DNA from: Rhizobium sp. P38BS-XIX
GTDB lineage: Bacteria > Pseudomonadota > Alphaproteobacteria > Rhizobiales > Rhizobiaceae
Reading direction: 5' to 3'
Assembly (NCBI RefSeq): GCF_012641435.1
Contig: NZ_JABAIJ010000005.1
Location: 248,001 to 312,000 of the forward strand
DNA length: 64,000 nucleotides
Numbering within the stretch: position 1 is the stretch's first letter; each line of letters starts with the position of its first letter. The position numbers and the translations under genes are program-made. Positions 1 through 8,140 of this stretch are shown here, in pieces. The notes under the pieces were generated by a model. The model was given only the letters and a program-made list of their open reading frames with translations, made no database searches and was not told the DNA's origin.

Positions 1-322
1 TGACAATGGTGTTGAAGGCCGAAGATGCGGTGAACCCAAGTGAAAGACGTCCGATCTCACCCCGATTGGCGCGCTGTGCGGCAAGTTTTGCCTTTTCCGC
101 CGCATCGACAGCCGCTCTCGCTTCAGTGAGGAAGGCCTCTCCGGCGGCCGTCAGTTCCGCACCATGCGGCACACGGTGGAACAGTTGTGCGCCCACCTCG
201 TTTTCCAGATCCCGGATCTGCTGGCTGAGCGGCGGCTGGCCGATGCCGAGATTGGCGGCCGCGCGGGTGAAGTTCCCCACTTCCGCAAGCGCCAGAAAAT
301 AGCGGATATGACGTAGCTCCAA
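1..322 (-). CDS. LysR-family transcriptional regulator, N-terminal part (cut by window edge)
   Basis: The minus strand encodes a LysR-type N-terminus beginning MELRHIRYFLALAEVGNF, followed by the winged helix-turn-helix (residues about 2-60; motif AAANLGIGQPPLSQQIRDLE) and the linker helix. The effector domain runs off the window. The chosen start is TTG at 322; a second in-frame TTG at 334 is possible and no ATG is available. It diverges from the MFS transporter beginning at 418, with about 95 bp between them. This is the classic arrangement in which a LysR protein controls the neighbouring transporter, as in the ynfL-ynfM pair of E. coli. The inducer cannot be told from sequence. Confidence 0.88.
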   Translation of the reverse strand, partial: MELRHIRYFLALAEVGNFTRAAANLGIGQPPLSQQIRDLENEVGAQLFHRVPHGAELTAAGEAFLTEARAAVDAAEKAKLAAQRANRGEIGRLSLGFTASSAFNTIV

Positions 323-417
323 CGCTATCTCCAAAAGCTATTGAGATTGCCTGTTCCATATATTGGACTAATGGAGGCGATCTGACTAGATTGAGACAAA
401 GAAAGGTTGGGTGCCCC

Positions 418-1701
418 ATGTCTCGCGCCGTTGGCAAGCAGGAAATCACTGCTTCCGAAGTTCCGTCAGGTCCCGAATTGACGCTCGTCAAGAGCGAGCC
501 GCCGGTGGAGCCTCGCCAGTTCCTGACACGCGGCACGCCTGCCTTCCGCCGCGCCACCATCGCGCTTTTTCTCTCGGGCTTTGCCACCTTCTCGCTGCTC
601 TATTGCGTGCAGCCGCTGATGCCGATCTTCTCTCAGGATTTCGGTGTCACGCCCGCCGCAAGCTCGCTGTCATTGTCGCTTTCCACCGGCTTCCTGGCTT
701 TTGCGATCTTCGGCGCCGCCGCCGTTTCCGAAAGTCTCGGCCGCCGCAGTCTGATGTTCGTCTCGCTGCTCGGCGCGGCCATCTGTACGATCATCTGCGC
801 GGTGTCTCCGAGCTGGCATATGCTGCTGGCCGTCCGTGCGCTCGAAGGCTTTCTTCTGGGCGGCGTGCCGGCTGTCGCCATGACCTATCTGGCTGAGGAA
901 ATCGAGCCGCGCGGCCTTGGCGGCGCCATGGGTCTCTATATCGCCGGCAACGCCTTTGGCGGCATGGCCGGTCGCGTCGTGACGGGGACGATCGCGGAAT
1001 ATCTGAGTTGGCGCCCGGCGCTGGCAACGGTCGGCATTCTCGGTCTGGTCGCCGCCGTCGGCTTTCTTTACCTGCTGCCGCCGTCGCGCAATTTCACCCC
1101 GCGCAAGGGCTTCGATGCCGGCTTTCACGTAAAGGCCTGGGGCGGTCACTTCGGCAATGCGGCGCTACCATTTCTCTTTGCCATCGCCTTTCTGGTCATG
1201 GGTTCTTTCGTCACGGTCTATAATTATGCCGGCTTCCGCCTCGTCGCCGCGCCTTATAATCTCAGCCAGACCGAGCTGGGCCTGATCTTCACCGCCTATC
1301 TCTTCGGCATCGTCGCTTCCTGGGCCGCAGGCCTCCTCGGTGATCGCATCGGCCATTTCATCGTGCTGCCGATCGGTGTGCTCATCGCAGCGGTCGGTGC
1401 GGCAGTGACGCTTTCCAGTTCGCTGCCGCTGATCATTCTCGGCATCGTCCTGGTGACGATCGGCTTCTTCATGGCTCATTCCGTCGCCAGTGCACTGGTG
1501 GGTCGGCTTGCCCGCGGCTTCAAGGGACACGCCTCCTCGCTCTACCTGCTGGCCTATTATCTCGGCTCCAGTATCGCCGGTTCGCTCGGCGGTTACTTCT
1601 GGCTTGCCGATGGCTGGAATGCCGTGGTTGCCTTCATCCTCATCATGCTTGCACTATGCCTCGTCAGCGCTCTGGCCGTTGCCAGGCTGGCGCGTCGCTG
1701 A
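418..1701 (+). CDS. MFS transporter, YnfM-like (drug/metabolite exporter type)
   Basis: A 427-residue integral membrane protein of the major facilitator superfamily with about 12 hydrophobic segments. It has a 40-residue hydrophilic N-terminus, then the first membrane helix (around ATIALFLSGFATFSLLYCVQ). The loop 2-3 region carries the MFS A-like motif SESLGRRSLMF, repeated in the second half as GLLGDRIGHF. ATG 418 is preferred over the in-frame TTG at 391 because AAAGG lies 12-16 bases before it. It diverges from a LysR regulator, which suggests LysR-controlled efflux. Length and neighbour match the YnfM group; the substrate is unknown. Confidence 0.88.
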   Translation: MSRAVGKQEITASEVPSGPELTLVKSEPPVEPRQFLTRGTPAFRRATIALFLSGFATFSLLYCVQPLMPIFSQDFGVTPAASSLSLSLSTGFLAFAIFGAAAVSESLGRRSLMFVSLLGAAICTIICAVSPSWHMLLAVRALEGFLLGGVPAVAMTYLAEEIEPRGLGGAMGLYIAGNAFGGMAGRVVTGTIAEYLSWRPALATVGILGLVAAVGFLYLLPPSRNFTPRKGFDAGFHVKAWGGHFGNAALPFLFAIAFLVMGSFVTVYNYAGFRLVAAPYNLSQTELGLIFTAYLFGIVASWAAGLLGDRIGHFIVLPIGVLIAAVGAAVTLSSSLPLIILGIVLVTIGFFMAHSVASALVGRLARGFKGHASSLYLLAYYLGSSIAGSLGGYFWLADGWNAVVAFILIMLALCLVSALAVARLARR

Positions 1702-1715
1702 GGCCGGAGGCTGCC

Positions 1716-2102
1716 ATGATCCGCATCGACCATCTCGATCATCTGGTCCTCACGGTCGCGAGCATCGATGAGAGCTGCGATTTCTATGCACGCGTTCTCG
1801 GCATGGGTGTCGAAACCTTCGGGGAGGGCCGCAAGGCTCTGACCTTCGGCAACCAGAAGATCAACCTGCATCGCGCCGGCCACGAATTCGAGCCGAAAGC
1901 TGAACGGCCGACGCCGGGCTCGGCCGATCTCTGCTTCATCAGCGCCACGCCGCTCGATGATATCATCGCTCACTTGCAGACCGAGGGCGTCGCGATTGAG
2001 GAAGGCCCCGTGCGCCGGACCGGCGCAACCGGTCCGATTCTCTCGGTTTATTTCCGAGATCCGGATCAGAATCTGATCGAAGTATCCAACATCATTTCCT
2101 GA
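1716..2102 (+). CDS. VOC-family (glyoxalase/dioxygenase fold) protein
   Basis: A 128-residue single VOC module beginning MIRIDHLDHLVLTVASIDES, with the paired beta-alpha-beta-beta-beta units typical of the fold. Candidate metal ligands are His8 in the first unit, a mid-protein His (INLHRAGHEFEP) and the C-terminal Glu of the DPDQNLIEVSN motif. GGAGG sits five bases before ATG 1716, so this start is chosen over an upstream in-frame start inside the MFS gene. The gene follows the MFS gene by 14 bases and is probably co-transcribed. VOC proteins include glyoxalases, fosfomycin/bleomycin resistance proteins and dioxygenases; the substrate is not evident. Confidence 0.85.
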   Translation: MIRIDHLDHLVLTVASIDESCDFYARVLGMGVETFGEGRKALTFGNQKINLHRAGHEFEPKAERPTPGSADLCFISATPLDDIIAHLQTEGVAIEEGPVRRTGATGPILSVYFRDPDQNLIEVSNIIS

Positions 2103-2184
2103 GATTGCTCGCCAGCCGCCGCTTCTTGACAGAGCATGATTACGGCCTATATTAAACCTATAAGTTAATTAACTTTATGGTTTA

Positions 2185-2535
2185 ATGATCCGCATGGATA
2201 CTTTGAGCATGACCCTCTCGGCCCTCGCCGATCCGACCCGCCGGGCAATCCTCGCGCGGTTGGCGACCGGCGAGGCATCCGTTTCCGAACTAGCCGAGCC
2301 TTTCGACATGTCGCTGGTCGCCGTCTCCAAGCATCTCAAGGTGCTGGAAAAGGCCGGCCTGATCTCGAAGGGTAGGGAGGCGCAATGGCGGCCCTGCCGG
2401 CTGGAGCCGAAGCCGCTGCGACAGGTGGATGACTGGCTGGAAGGCTACCGGCAGTTCTGGAACGACAATCTCGATCGCCTGGAAGCCTATGCAGCGCTAT
2501 TGCAAAAGGGAGGAAAGAATGACCCCAGCAACTGA
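2185..2535 (+). CDS. ArsR-family winged-helix transcriptional regulator
   Basis: A 116-residue ArsR/SmtB-type repressor. The N-terminal half carries the signature LSALADPTRRAILARLATGE and the recognition helix in SLVAVSKHLKVLEKAGLIS. No cysteine metal-binding site is visible, so this is not a classical metal sensor. Its stop overlaps by 17 bases the start of the SRPBCC gene downstream. ArsR proteins paired this way with an AHSA1/SRPBCC protein are common in proteobacteria and usually autoregulate the pair. The upstream region is AT-rich and contains TTAATTAA-like sequence just before the gene. Confidence 0.9.
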   Translation: MIRMDTLSMTLSALADPTRRAILARLATGEASVSELAEPFDMSLVAVSKHLKVLEKAGLISKGREAQWRPCRLEPKPLRQVDDWLEGYRQFWNDNLDRLEAYAALLQKGGKNDPSN

Positions 2536-3001
2536 GGGCGGCAGCATGCGGCCGCCGCGCGAGATCGTGCTGACCCGCGATATTGCCGCGCCGCGCGCCC
2601 TGTTGTTTCGTCTCTGGACCGAGCCGGAACATCTGATGCGCTGGTGGGGACCGCAGACCACGAAGGCCTCATCGGTCTCCGTCGATCTGAGGGAGGGCGG
2701 CGCCTGGCGGCATTGCATTCTGACGCAGGAGGGCAAGGAGTATTGGAGCCACGGTCGCTATCTGGAGATCGTCCCGCCCGAGCGCCTCGTCTTTACCTTT
2801 GCCTGGGAGAACCAGGATGGAAAACCCGGCCACCCGATGCAGGTGACTGTGGAGTTTCAAGAGCTCGGCGAGAAGACACGCCTCGTCTTCCGCAAGGTCG
2901 AACTGCCCGATGATACCGAACTGAGATTGCAGACCGGCGGCTGGGAGCAGGCCCTCGACAAATATGTCGCCTACGCGGAAGCCACCTCAAGGGAAGGATG
3001 A
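2519..3001 (+). CDS. SRPBCC (AHSA1/START-like) domain protein
   Basis: A 160-residue protein of the Bet v1/AHSA1 ligand-binding fold. Typical landmarks are EIVLTRDIAAPRALLFRLWT at the first strand, then HLMRWWGPQ, the glycine-rich turn DLREGGAWRH and the C-terminal helix GGWEQALDKYVAYAE. ATG 2519 is chosen because it lies directly behind an AGGAAAG ribosome site; a longer frame back to 2429 lies inside the ArsR gene. It is translationally coupled to ArsR upstream and overlaps the GFA gene downstream by ATGA. It probably binds a small hydrophobic ligand; the function is unknown. Confidence 0.88.
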   Translation: MTPATEGGSMRPPREIVLTRDIAAPRALLFRLWTEPEHLMRWWGPQTTKASSVSVDLREGGAWRHCILTQEGKEYWSHGRYLEIVPPERLVFTFAWENQDGKPGHPMQVTVEFQELGEKTRLVFRKVELPDDTELRLQTGGWEQALDKYVAYAEATSREG

Positions 3002-3411
3002 GAGTGATGAAGAAGACCTATCATGGAAGCTGCCATTGCGGCGCCGTCGCTTACGAAGCTGATCTCGATCTGCAGGGCGGCACCTTCAAGTGCAACTGCT
3101 CGATCTGCAGGAAGAAGCGCAATTGGCTGGCTGTCGCCACGCCCGCCGATTTCCGCCTGACCTCGGGGGAGGGCAACATCAGCGAATATCAATTTGGCCC
3201 GCGCATCCTGCATCACCTCTTCTGCAAGACCTGCGGCATCAGCTCCTTCAACCAGGGGGAAAATCCCGCACTCGGCGGCAAATTTTACGCGATCAGCGTC
3301 AGCTGTCTGGACGACACCACCGACGAGGAACTCGCCTCGCTTCCCGTGGGCTATTTCGACGGCCGCGACGATCGCTACGATCGCGCGCCGGAGGAAACGC
3401 GCTATCTTTAG
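2998..3411 (+). CDS. GFA/CENP-V family zinc protein (glutathione-dependent formaldehyde-activating-like)
   Basis: A 137-residue protein with the GFA fold. The zinc-binding cysteines are visible as GSCHCGAVAYE, KCNCSICRKK and FCKTCGISSF. It overlaps the preceding SRPBCC gene by four bases (ATGA), so it is the third gene of an ArsR-SRPBCC-GFA operon. Family members are described as glutathione-formaldehyde carriers (Gfa), but most homologues have no proven activity, and no formaldehyde dehydrogenase is adjacent. I therefore assign only the family. Confidence 0.88.
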   Translation: MRVMKKTYHGSCHCGAVAYEADLDLQGGTFKCNCSICRKKRNWLAVATPADFRLTSGEGNISEYQFGPRILHHLFCKTCGISSFNQGENPALGGKFYAISVSCLDDTTDEELASLPVGYFDGRDDRYDRAPEETRYL

Positions 3412-3419
3412 CGCGAGGC

Positions 3420-4094
3420 TTAGCTCTTGGTGGCCAACCAGATGACGTGACGCGCGCCTGTCTTGCCGTTGGCGCGCGTGTTGACCACCTCGGCCACAAA
3501 ACCGCTATCGCGCAGGCGCTTCGTGAAGCGCTCATCGGGTCCTGAAGACCAGACGGCAAGAATGCCGCCGGGGCGAAGCGCATCGCGTGCCGCCTTCAGG
3601 CCCTGATAGTCGTATAGGCCGTCATTGGCCTCCGACGTAATGCCATCGGGACCATTATCGACGTCGAGCAGGATGGCATCGTAGGCCGCCTTGCGGGCAC
3701 GGATAAGGGGGCGCACGTCGCCCTCATGAATGGCCACACGAGAATCATCGAGGCAGCCATCAAAGACCGTCGCCATCGGCCCGCGTGCCCAGGTCACGAC
3801 GGCCGGAACCAGTTCCGCGACCGTAACCTTGGCGTCCGTGTCGAGTTCGCCTAAAGCCGCGCGCAAGGTAAAGCCCATGCCGAGGCCGCCGATCAGTATG
3901 TGCGGTGCCTTCCGGCCCTTGATTTTCTCACAGGAAAGCGTCGCAAGCGCGCGCTCGGAGCCGCTCAGGCGGCTGTTCATCAGCTCGTTGGTACCTAGCA
4001 TGATGGAAAATTCCTGGCCGCGCTGCTTCAGCCGCAGCTCACCACCACCGGGGATTTTCGCAGTATCAAGTAACGTCCAGGGGATCACGGGCAA
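3420..4094 (-). CDS. spermidine-synthase-like class I SAM methyltransferase fold protein
   Basis: A 224-residue protein with the Rossmann core of spermidine synthase-like proteins: glycine-rich loop ILIGGLGMGFTLRAAL, acidic end of strand 2 in VTVAELVPAVVTWA, and DAILLDVDNGPDG at strand 4. It lacks the N-terminal beta domain typical of full spermidine synthases (about 290 residues) and the usual polyamine Asp pattern. It is better described as a spermidine synthase-like methyltransferase of unknown substrate. It converges with the GFA operon, with 8 bases between stops. Confidence 0.75.
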   Translation of the reverse strand: MPVIPWTLLDTAKIPGGGELRLKQRGQEFSIMLGTNELMNSRLSGSERALATLSCEKIKGRKAPHILIGGLGMGFTLRAALGELDTDAKVTVAELVPAVVTWARGPMATVFDGCLDDSRVAIHEGDVRPLIRARKAAYDAILLDVDNGPDGITSEANDGLYDYQGLKAARDALRPGGILAVWSSGPDERFTKRLRDSGFVAEVVNTRANGKTGARHVIWLATKS

Positions 4095-4189
4095 CTCTCA
4101 GGGTCATTTCTGACCTCGGACCTTAACGGCTATCGGCGGTTCGGAATAGTCCGTTAAGCCATCCGTCGTAGCTTTCGGCGTCGTGGCAC

Positions 4190-4894
4190 TTAGGGAGCCG
4201 GCACAAAGCTGTTGGTAACTGCATCGCGAGTAAAAACACTCCCGATCGGCGCATCGATAAGATGCAACCAGCTGCTATCGGCATTCAGGACGACACCGAG
4301 CGCCACATAAGAGACAGTGTCGGCAATTGCTTCCTCTCCAAAAGCCTCATCTCCGCGAATACGCCAGCCGCTGTCGGGAAATCGGTCATTTTCACGGATA
4401 AGATCCGGCTCCTCGCGATAGAGAAACTGAACACGCGATCGTTTTTCGATCACGCTCTTGTCAACGAGACAATGTTCCCAATACCCACAACGAGATCTTT
4501 CCGGAGCGATGACGGGGCCATCGCCGAGAAAATCGACCGCCACGACGTGATCTCGCTCAAAGGCAATTTGGGCACCAATGCTCAATTGCGGGATGTCGTA
4601 AGGATGATTGTCTATTATCCCAGTCATCGATAGGCCCGATATCGATGATATCCTGGCCCATAACCTCTCAGCACTACAAATGGGGCTAGGTGGGATACTT
4701 CGTACAATAAGCTTGGCAAAGTCCCCGGGCTTCAGGGCGTCCAGTTCCTCGTCGAGAGGCAAAAAGAATGTGTAGGGCGCCTCATCTGCTATCGGTCGAG
4801 GGTCATCGAGTTCGATGCTCCCAAACTGCCGCCGCCATGATTTGAGGAACGCGGTGTAAATTCCATCCAGCGTTCCGCGGCGGCAATCAGGCAA
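4190..4894 (-). CDS. DUF2314-DUF2185 fusion protein (immunity-protein-like)
   Basis: A protein of about 234 residues with two recognisable modules. Residues about 40-120 resemble DUF2314: YTFFLPLDEELDALKPGDFA, a WARI strand, then TGIIDNHPYDIPQL and GAQIAFERDHVVAV. Residues about 140-234 resemble DUF2185 (listed among polymorphic-toxin immunity families as Imm33): HCLVDKSVIE, FLYREEPD, DSGWRIRGDE, and LIDAPIGSVFTRD near the C-terminus. The start is uncertain: TTG 4894 is the first usual start codon, but the frame stays open back to the stop codon of the urocanase-like gene. It lies 90 bp downstream of the catabolic operon on the same strand. Its function is unknown. Confidence 0.68.
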   Translation of the reverse strand: MPDCRRGTLDGIYTAFLKSWRRQFGSIELDDPRPIADEAPYTFFLPLDEELDALKPGDFAKLIVRSIPPSPICSAERLWARISSISGLSMTGIIDNHPYDIPQLSIGAQIAFERDHVVAVDFLGDGPVIAPERSRCGYWEHCLVDKSVIEKRSRVQFLYREEPDLIRENDRFPDSGWRIRGDEAFGEEAIADTVSYVALGVVLNADSSWLHLIDAPIGSVFTRDAVTNSFVPAP

Positions 4895-4984
4895 ATTTTG
4901 TCTCCAACTGTCCGTGCCATTTCGAAAATAGCAACGCAGCCACTTGGTGACAATGCAAGCGGCTGCGGACGCAGATTTGGAAAT

Positions 4985-6646
4985 TTACTTCAAGCTGATA
5001 TAGGGCACATCCTTTTTCGCAACTTCGTCCAGCGCTTCCTCATAGCCGGCATCGGCATAGCGCATGACGCCGAGCGCCGTGTCGTTGGTCAGCGCATGGT
5101 CGAGCCGTTCGTCGGCAGCCGCCGTGCCGTCTGCGACGATGGTGACGCCGCAGCTCGTCATGTAGCCAGCATAGCCGCCGCCGCCGGAATGGACGACGAC
5201 GAGGTCGGCCATCGACGAGCAGAGCATCATGGCGTCGATCAGCGGCCAGTCGGCGATGGCGTCGGAGCCGTCCTTCATACCCTCGGTCATGATGTTCGGA
5301 TGCGCCATGGCGCCGGCGTCCAGATGGTCGCGCGAAAATGCGATCGGACCCTTCAGCTCGCCGCTTGCGACAAGCTCGTTGACGCGGCGGGCAAGTGCGG
5401 TGCGCTCACCATGGCCGAGCCATGCGATACGCGCCGGCAGGCCTTCGAACGGCACGTGCTCGCGGGCAAGCTTGATCCAGTTGGTGATGATCTTGTTGTC
5501 CGGGAACATTTCCAAAAGCAGATCGTCGATGCGGGCGATATCGCTTTCCTCGCCCGAAAGCGCCATCCAGCGGAAGGGGCCGATGGCACGGCAGAAGAGC
5601 GGCCGCAGATAGGCTTCGGTGAAGATCGGGATATCGAAGGCGTTCGCGACGCCGCCTTCCTTCGCCTGCGTGCGGATCAGGTTGCCGTTGTCGAAGACTT
5701 CGGAGCCCTTTTTCTGGAAATCCAGCATGGCCTTCACATGCTCGACGATCGAGGCGCGGCTTGCGGCCATCAGCTGGCCCTGACCGTCGTCGCGGAGGTC
5801 CTTGACTTGGCTGAGGCTCATGCCCTTCGGCACGTAACCATAGACGAGATCGTGGGCCGAGGTCTGGTCGGTAACGATATCGGGTACGATGCCGCGGCGT
5901 GCAATCTTGGGATAAATCTCGGCCGCATTGCCGACGAGGCCGACGGAAAGTGCCCGCTTTTCCTTGACCGCAGCGTCGATCATCGCCAGCGCGGAATCGA
6001 GGTCCGGGGCGATTTCCTGCAGATAGCCGATTTCCTGGCGCTTTCTGGCGCGCTCCGCATCGATATCGACGCAGAGGATTGCGGCACCCGCCATACGGCC
6101 GGCAAGCGGCTGTGCGCCGCCCATGCCGCCGAGACCGGCGGTCAGCACGAAACGACCGAAGAGATCGCCGCCGAAGCGACGTTCGGCGATGCGCATGAAG
6201 ATTTCATAGGTGCCCTGGATCACGCCCTGGCTGCCGATATATTGCCAGGCGCCGGCCGTCAGGCCGCCCCAGCAGATCAGGCCCTTGCGCTGCAGTTCGT
6301 AGAACACCTCGGCCTTTGCCCATTGCCCGACGATGTTGCAATTCGCCATGATGACGAGCGGCGCCTTGTCATGCGTGCGGATGAGGCCGATCGGCTTGCC
6401 GGATTGGATGAGCAGGGTCTGGTTCTCATCCATTTCGATCAGCGCCTTGACGATCCCCTTATGCGCCGCCCAGTTGCGGGCAGCCTTGCCGAGCGCTGCG
6501 TAGACGATGAGATTGTCGGGATCTTCGCCGACCGAGAGCACGTTTTCGAGCAGGCGCAGCAGGGCCTCCTGCCGCCAGCCCTTGGCACGCAGCTCCGGGC
6601 CGCCCGGAATGGGGAATTTCGGGTGACGTGGATTGGCTTTCGGCAT
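4985..6646 (-). CDS. urocanate hydratase family protein, probable thiourocanate hydratase
   Basis: A 553-residue cytosolic protein, homologous to HutU over its full length. The NAD-binding loop is TAGLGGMGGAQPLAG (169-183), and VTDQTSAHD and GPFRWMALSGE are kept. Residues that define true urocanase differ. The active-site Cys region (ICWVG in urocanase) reads IAWLGHG, putting Ala at 408. The Tyr-Gly-Gly segment near residue 52 reads YAALGKAARNW. HHGGG near the C-terminus reads HSGGGG. This points to a paralogue acting on 2-thiourocanate, using NAD+ to give a thiohydantoin propionate. It is the last enzyme gene of the minus-strand operon, 42 bases after tfoX. Canonical HutU is the alternative, but hutI, hutG and a MIO histidase are missing here. 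Confidence 0.72.
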   Translation of the reverse strand: MPKANPRHPKFPIPGGPELRAKGWRQEALLRLLENVLSVGEDPDNLIVYAALGKAARNWAAHKGIVKALIEMDENQTLLIQSGKPIGLIRTHDKAPLVIMANCNIVGQWAKAEVFYELQRKGLICWGGLTAGAWQYIGSQGVIQGTYEIFMRIAERRFGGDLFGRFVLTAGLGGMGGAQPLAGRMAGAAILCVDIDAERARKRQEIGYLQEIAPDLDSALAMIDAAVKEKRALSVGLVGNAAEIYPKIARRGIVPDIVTDQTSAHDLVYGYVPKGMSLSQVKDLRDDGQGQLMAASRASIVEHVKAMLDFQKKGSEVFDNGNLIRTQAKEGGVANAFDIPIFTEAYLRPLFCRAIGPFRWMALSGEESDIARIDDLLLEMFPDNKIITNWIKLAREHVPFEGLPARIAWLGHGERTALARRVNELVASGELKGPIAFSRDHLDAGAMAHPNIMTEGMKDGSDAIADWPLIDAMMLCSSMADLVVVHSGGGGYAGYMTSCGVTIVADGTAAADERLDHALTNDTALGVMRYADAGYEEALDEVAKKDVPYISLK

Positions 6647-6688
6647 GGATTTCCCTTCCCTGTTTTCCTTGTTGTTTCGGTAGCCCGG

Positions 6689-7018
6689 CTATTTCGGCCG
6701 CAGGCCTTCGACGAAGTCCAACGCGGCCAGAAGCAGCCGCTTGCGCAGCATGTCGTTGCCATAGGCTTCCGGCCCGGCACGCAGCCACCCCTTCATCTCG
6801 CGGCCGCCCATCAACATGGTTCTGACGTCATGCTGCTCCAGCGCCCAGCTATCGTTGCCCTTGCCGAGACGGATCAGCATCCCGTCGACACGGGCGCCGC
6901 AGAATAGGTGGCCGTTGAGAAGAAAGGCCCAGCCGCCGAACATCGCTTTTTCGCTGAGCCCGGGTTGTTCCCCGAGCTCTTCTCTCAGCAATTCTTCGAG
7001 ACCGGCGTCGCGGGCCAT
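6689..7018 (-). CDS. TfoX/Sxy N-terminal domain protein
   Basis: A 109-residue single-domain TfoX protein: MARDAGLEELLREELGEQ, KAMFGGWAFLLNGHLFCG, MLIRLGKGND, and WLRAGPEAYGNDMLRKRL near the C-terminus. It has only the N-terminal TfoX domain, without the C-terminal helix-hairpin-helix domain of Sxy from gamma-proteobacteria. It therefore should not be taken as a competence regulator. It lies inside the catabolic operon, 18 bases after the DUF917 gene and 42 before the urocanase homologue, so it is almost certainly co-transcribed. Its role there is unknown; a regulator or accessory protein is a guess. Confidence 0.85.
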   Translation of the reverse strand: MARDAGLEELLREELGEQPGLSEKAMFGGWAFLLNGHLFCGARVDGMLIRLGKGNDSWALEQHDVRTMLMGGREMKGWLRAGPEAYGNDMLRKRLLLAALDFVEGLRPK

Positions 7019-7036
7019 TCAAGCCTCCTGCGCTTC

Positions 7037-8137
7037 TCAGCCTTTCTTGCTGGCCAGCGCGTATTTCGCGATCTCGATCCCCATCGCCTTTTCGACGGAG
7101 GGATAGACCGTGGGGTCGAGCACGCTGGCAGACAGCGGAATGATATCCATCGGCACATGCAGGATGAAAACCTTCATGCCCTCGTGCAGCTGGCCGACGC
7201 TCAAGGGCTCGCCTTCCGGCGACAGCGTGGTGATGACGGAGGGGAAGGTCGCGAGCCGCTTGCCACCGGTATCTTCGACGGCCATGTACTCGTTCATCAC
7301 GTGCATGACGACAGCCTTGTCGCCTGAGCCGACCGTGACGGTGCCGATATCGAAGGCTTCCTTCGTGTAGACGACATCCTTCTTCGTGATCGTACCTTCG
7401 GCCAGGATATGGCCGCCGGTCGTCTTGCAGATGGCGTCGATGACGGCGCTGCCGCCCTTCTTTTCTGCCTCGATGATCGCTTCGCCGAGCGAAAGCGCCA
7501 TGGAGATGCCGCCGAGCGCCGCATGCGTGCGGACGTAAGAAGCGCGCAAGGGGTTGCGGCAGGAGGCGATGAAGCCGCCGGACTGGTCGGACGCCGCGCG
7601 TAGGATCGGCGAAATCTTCGCCGTCGCACCCTTCACGACCAGCTCGATATAGCGGTTTTCGGCGCGGTTGCCGCCGACGGCGGTCTGGATCATCTGCTCC
7701 GGCGAGCCGGCCATTCCGATCGAGCCCATATCGCCCGTCGGATGGGCGCGAATGTCACCGACCGCGTCCACTACTTTGGTTCCTAGAATGGCCGATGGCA
7801 GCCAGCCGTTCAGCGTCGAGGACTTGCCGTTCTGGCCGATGATCAGGCCGGAAAGCTTTTCGCCAAGTTCGTCCTGCAGCAGCTGCGCGGCCTTCACGTA
7901 GTCGATGCCCTGCATTTCCCAGGGGGTCGTGGAGGCCGGCGCGCCGATGGCGGCTGCCGTCGCGATCCAGTCGTTATCATCAAGTTCGTCGATCGACACC
8001 AGCTCCGGCTTGCCGACATTGACGGCCGCATAGCCGAGCATGCGGCCGTGATCGGCCCAGCCGCCACCGCCTGCGGCGTAAACGGAGCCGCCCTTGACGG
8101 CCGCTTCCACATCCTTGGCAACGAGTACGCGTCCCAT
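7037..8137 (-). CDS. DUF917 family protein, probable thiohydantoin desulfurase
   Basis: A 366-residue protein of the DUF917 (S-methyl-thiohydantoin desulfurase-type) family. The N-terminus has the family glycine run YAAGGGGWADHG, and AAIGAPASTTPWE follows. The C-terminal half contains IGTVTVGSGDKAVVMHVMNE and DTGGKRLATFPSVI, typical of the second domain. It starts three bases after the stop of the M20 hydrolase gene. In ergothioneine breakdown a protein of this family removes sulfur from 3-(5-oxo-2-thioxoimidazolidin-4-yl)propionate, giving hydantoin-5-propionate and sulfide. Together with the urocanase homologue upstream in the pathway and the hydantoinase downstream, that is the best-fitting role here. 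Members also occur in other hydantoin operons. Confidence 0.78.
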   Translation of the reverse strand: MGRVLVAKDVEAAVKGGSVYAAGGGGWADHGRMLGYAAVNVGKPELVSIDELDDNDWIATAAAIGAPASTTPWEMQGIDYVKAAQLLQDELGEKLSGLIIGQNGKSSTLNGWLPSAILGTKVVDAVGDIRAHPTGDMGSIGMAGSPEQMIQTAVGGNRAENRYIELVVKGATAKISPILRAASDQSGGFIASCRNPLRASYVRTHAALGGISMALSLGEAIIEAEKKGGSAVIDAICKTTGGHILAEGTITKKDVVYTKEAFDIGTVTVGSGDKAVVMHVMNEYMAVEDTGGKRLATFPSVITTLSPEGEPLSVGQLHEGMKVFILHVPMDIIPLSASVLDPTVYPSVEKAMGIEIAKYALASKKG

Positions 8138-8140
8138 TGA

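Noticed and set aside
4123..4157. Inverted repeat TTAACGG / CCGTTAA between two minus-strand genes
   Set aside because: Only 7-base arms with a 21-base loop and no T tail; not enough to call a terminator or operator.
4898..6907. 669-residue open frame on the plus strand
   Set aside because: It is antisense to the urocanase homologue and TfoX gene, with no recognisable domain. Long antisense frames are common in GC-rich DNA.
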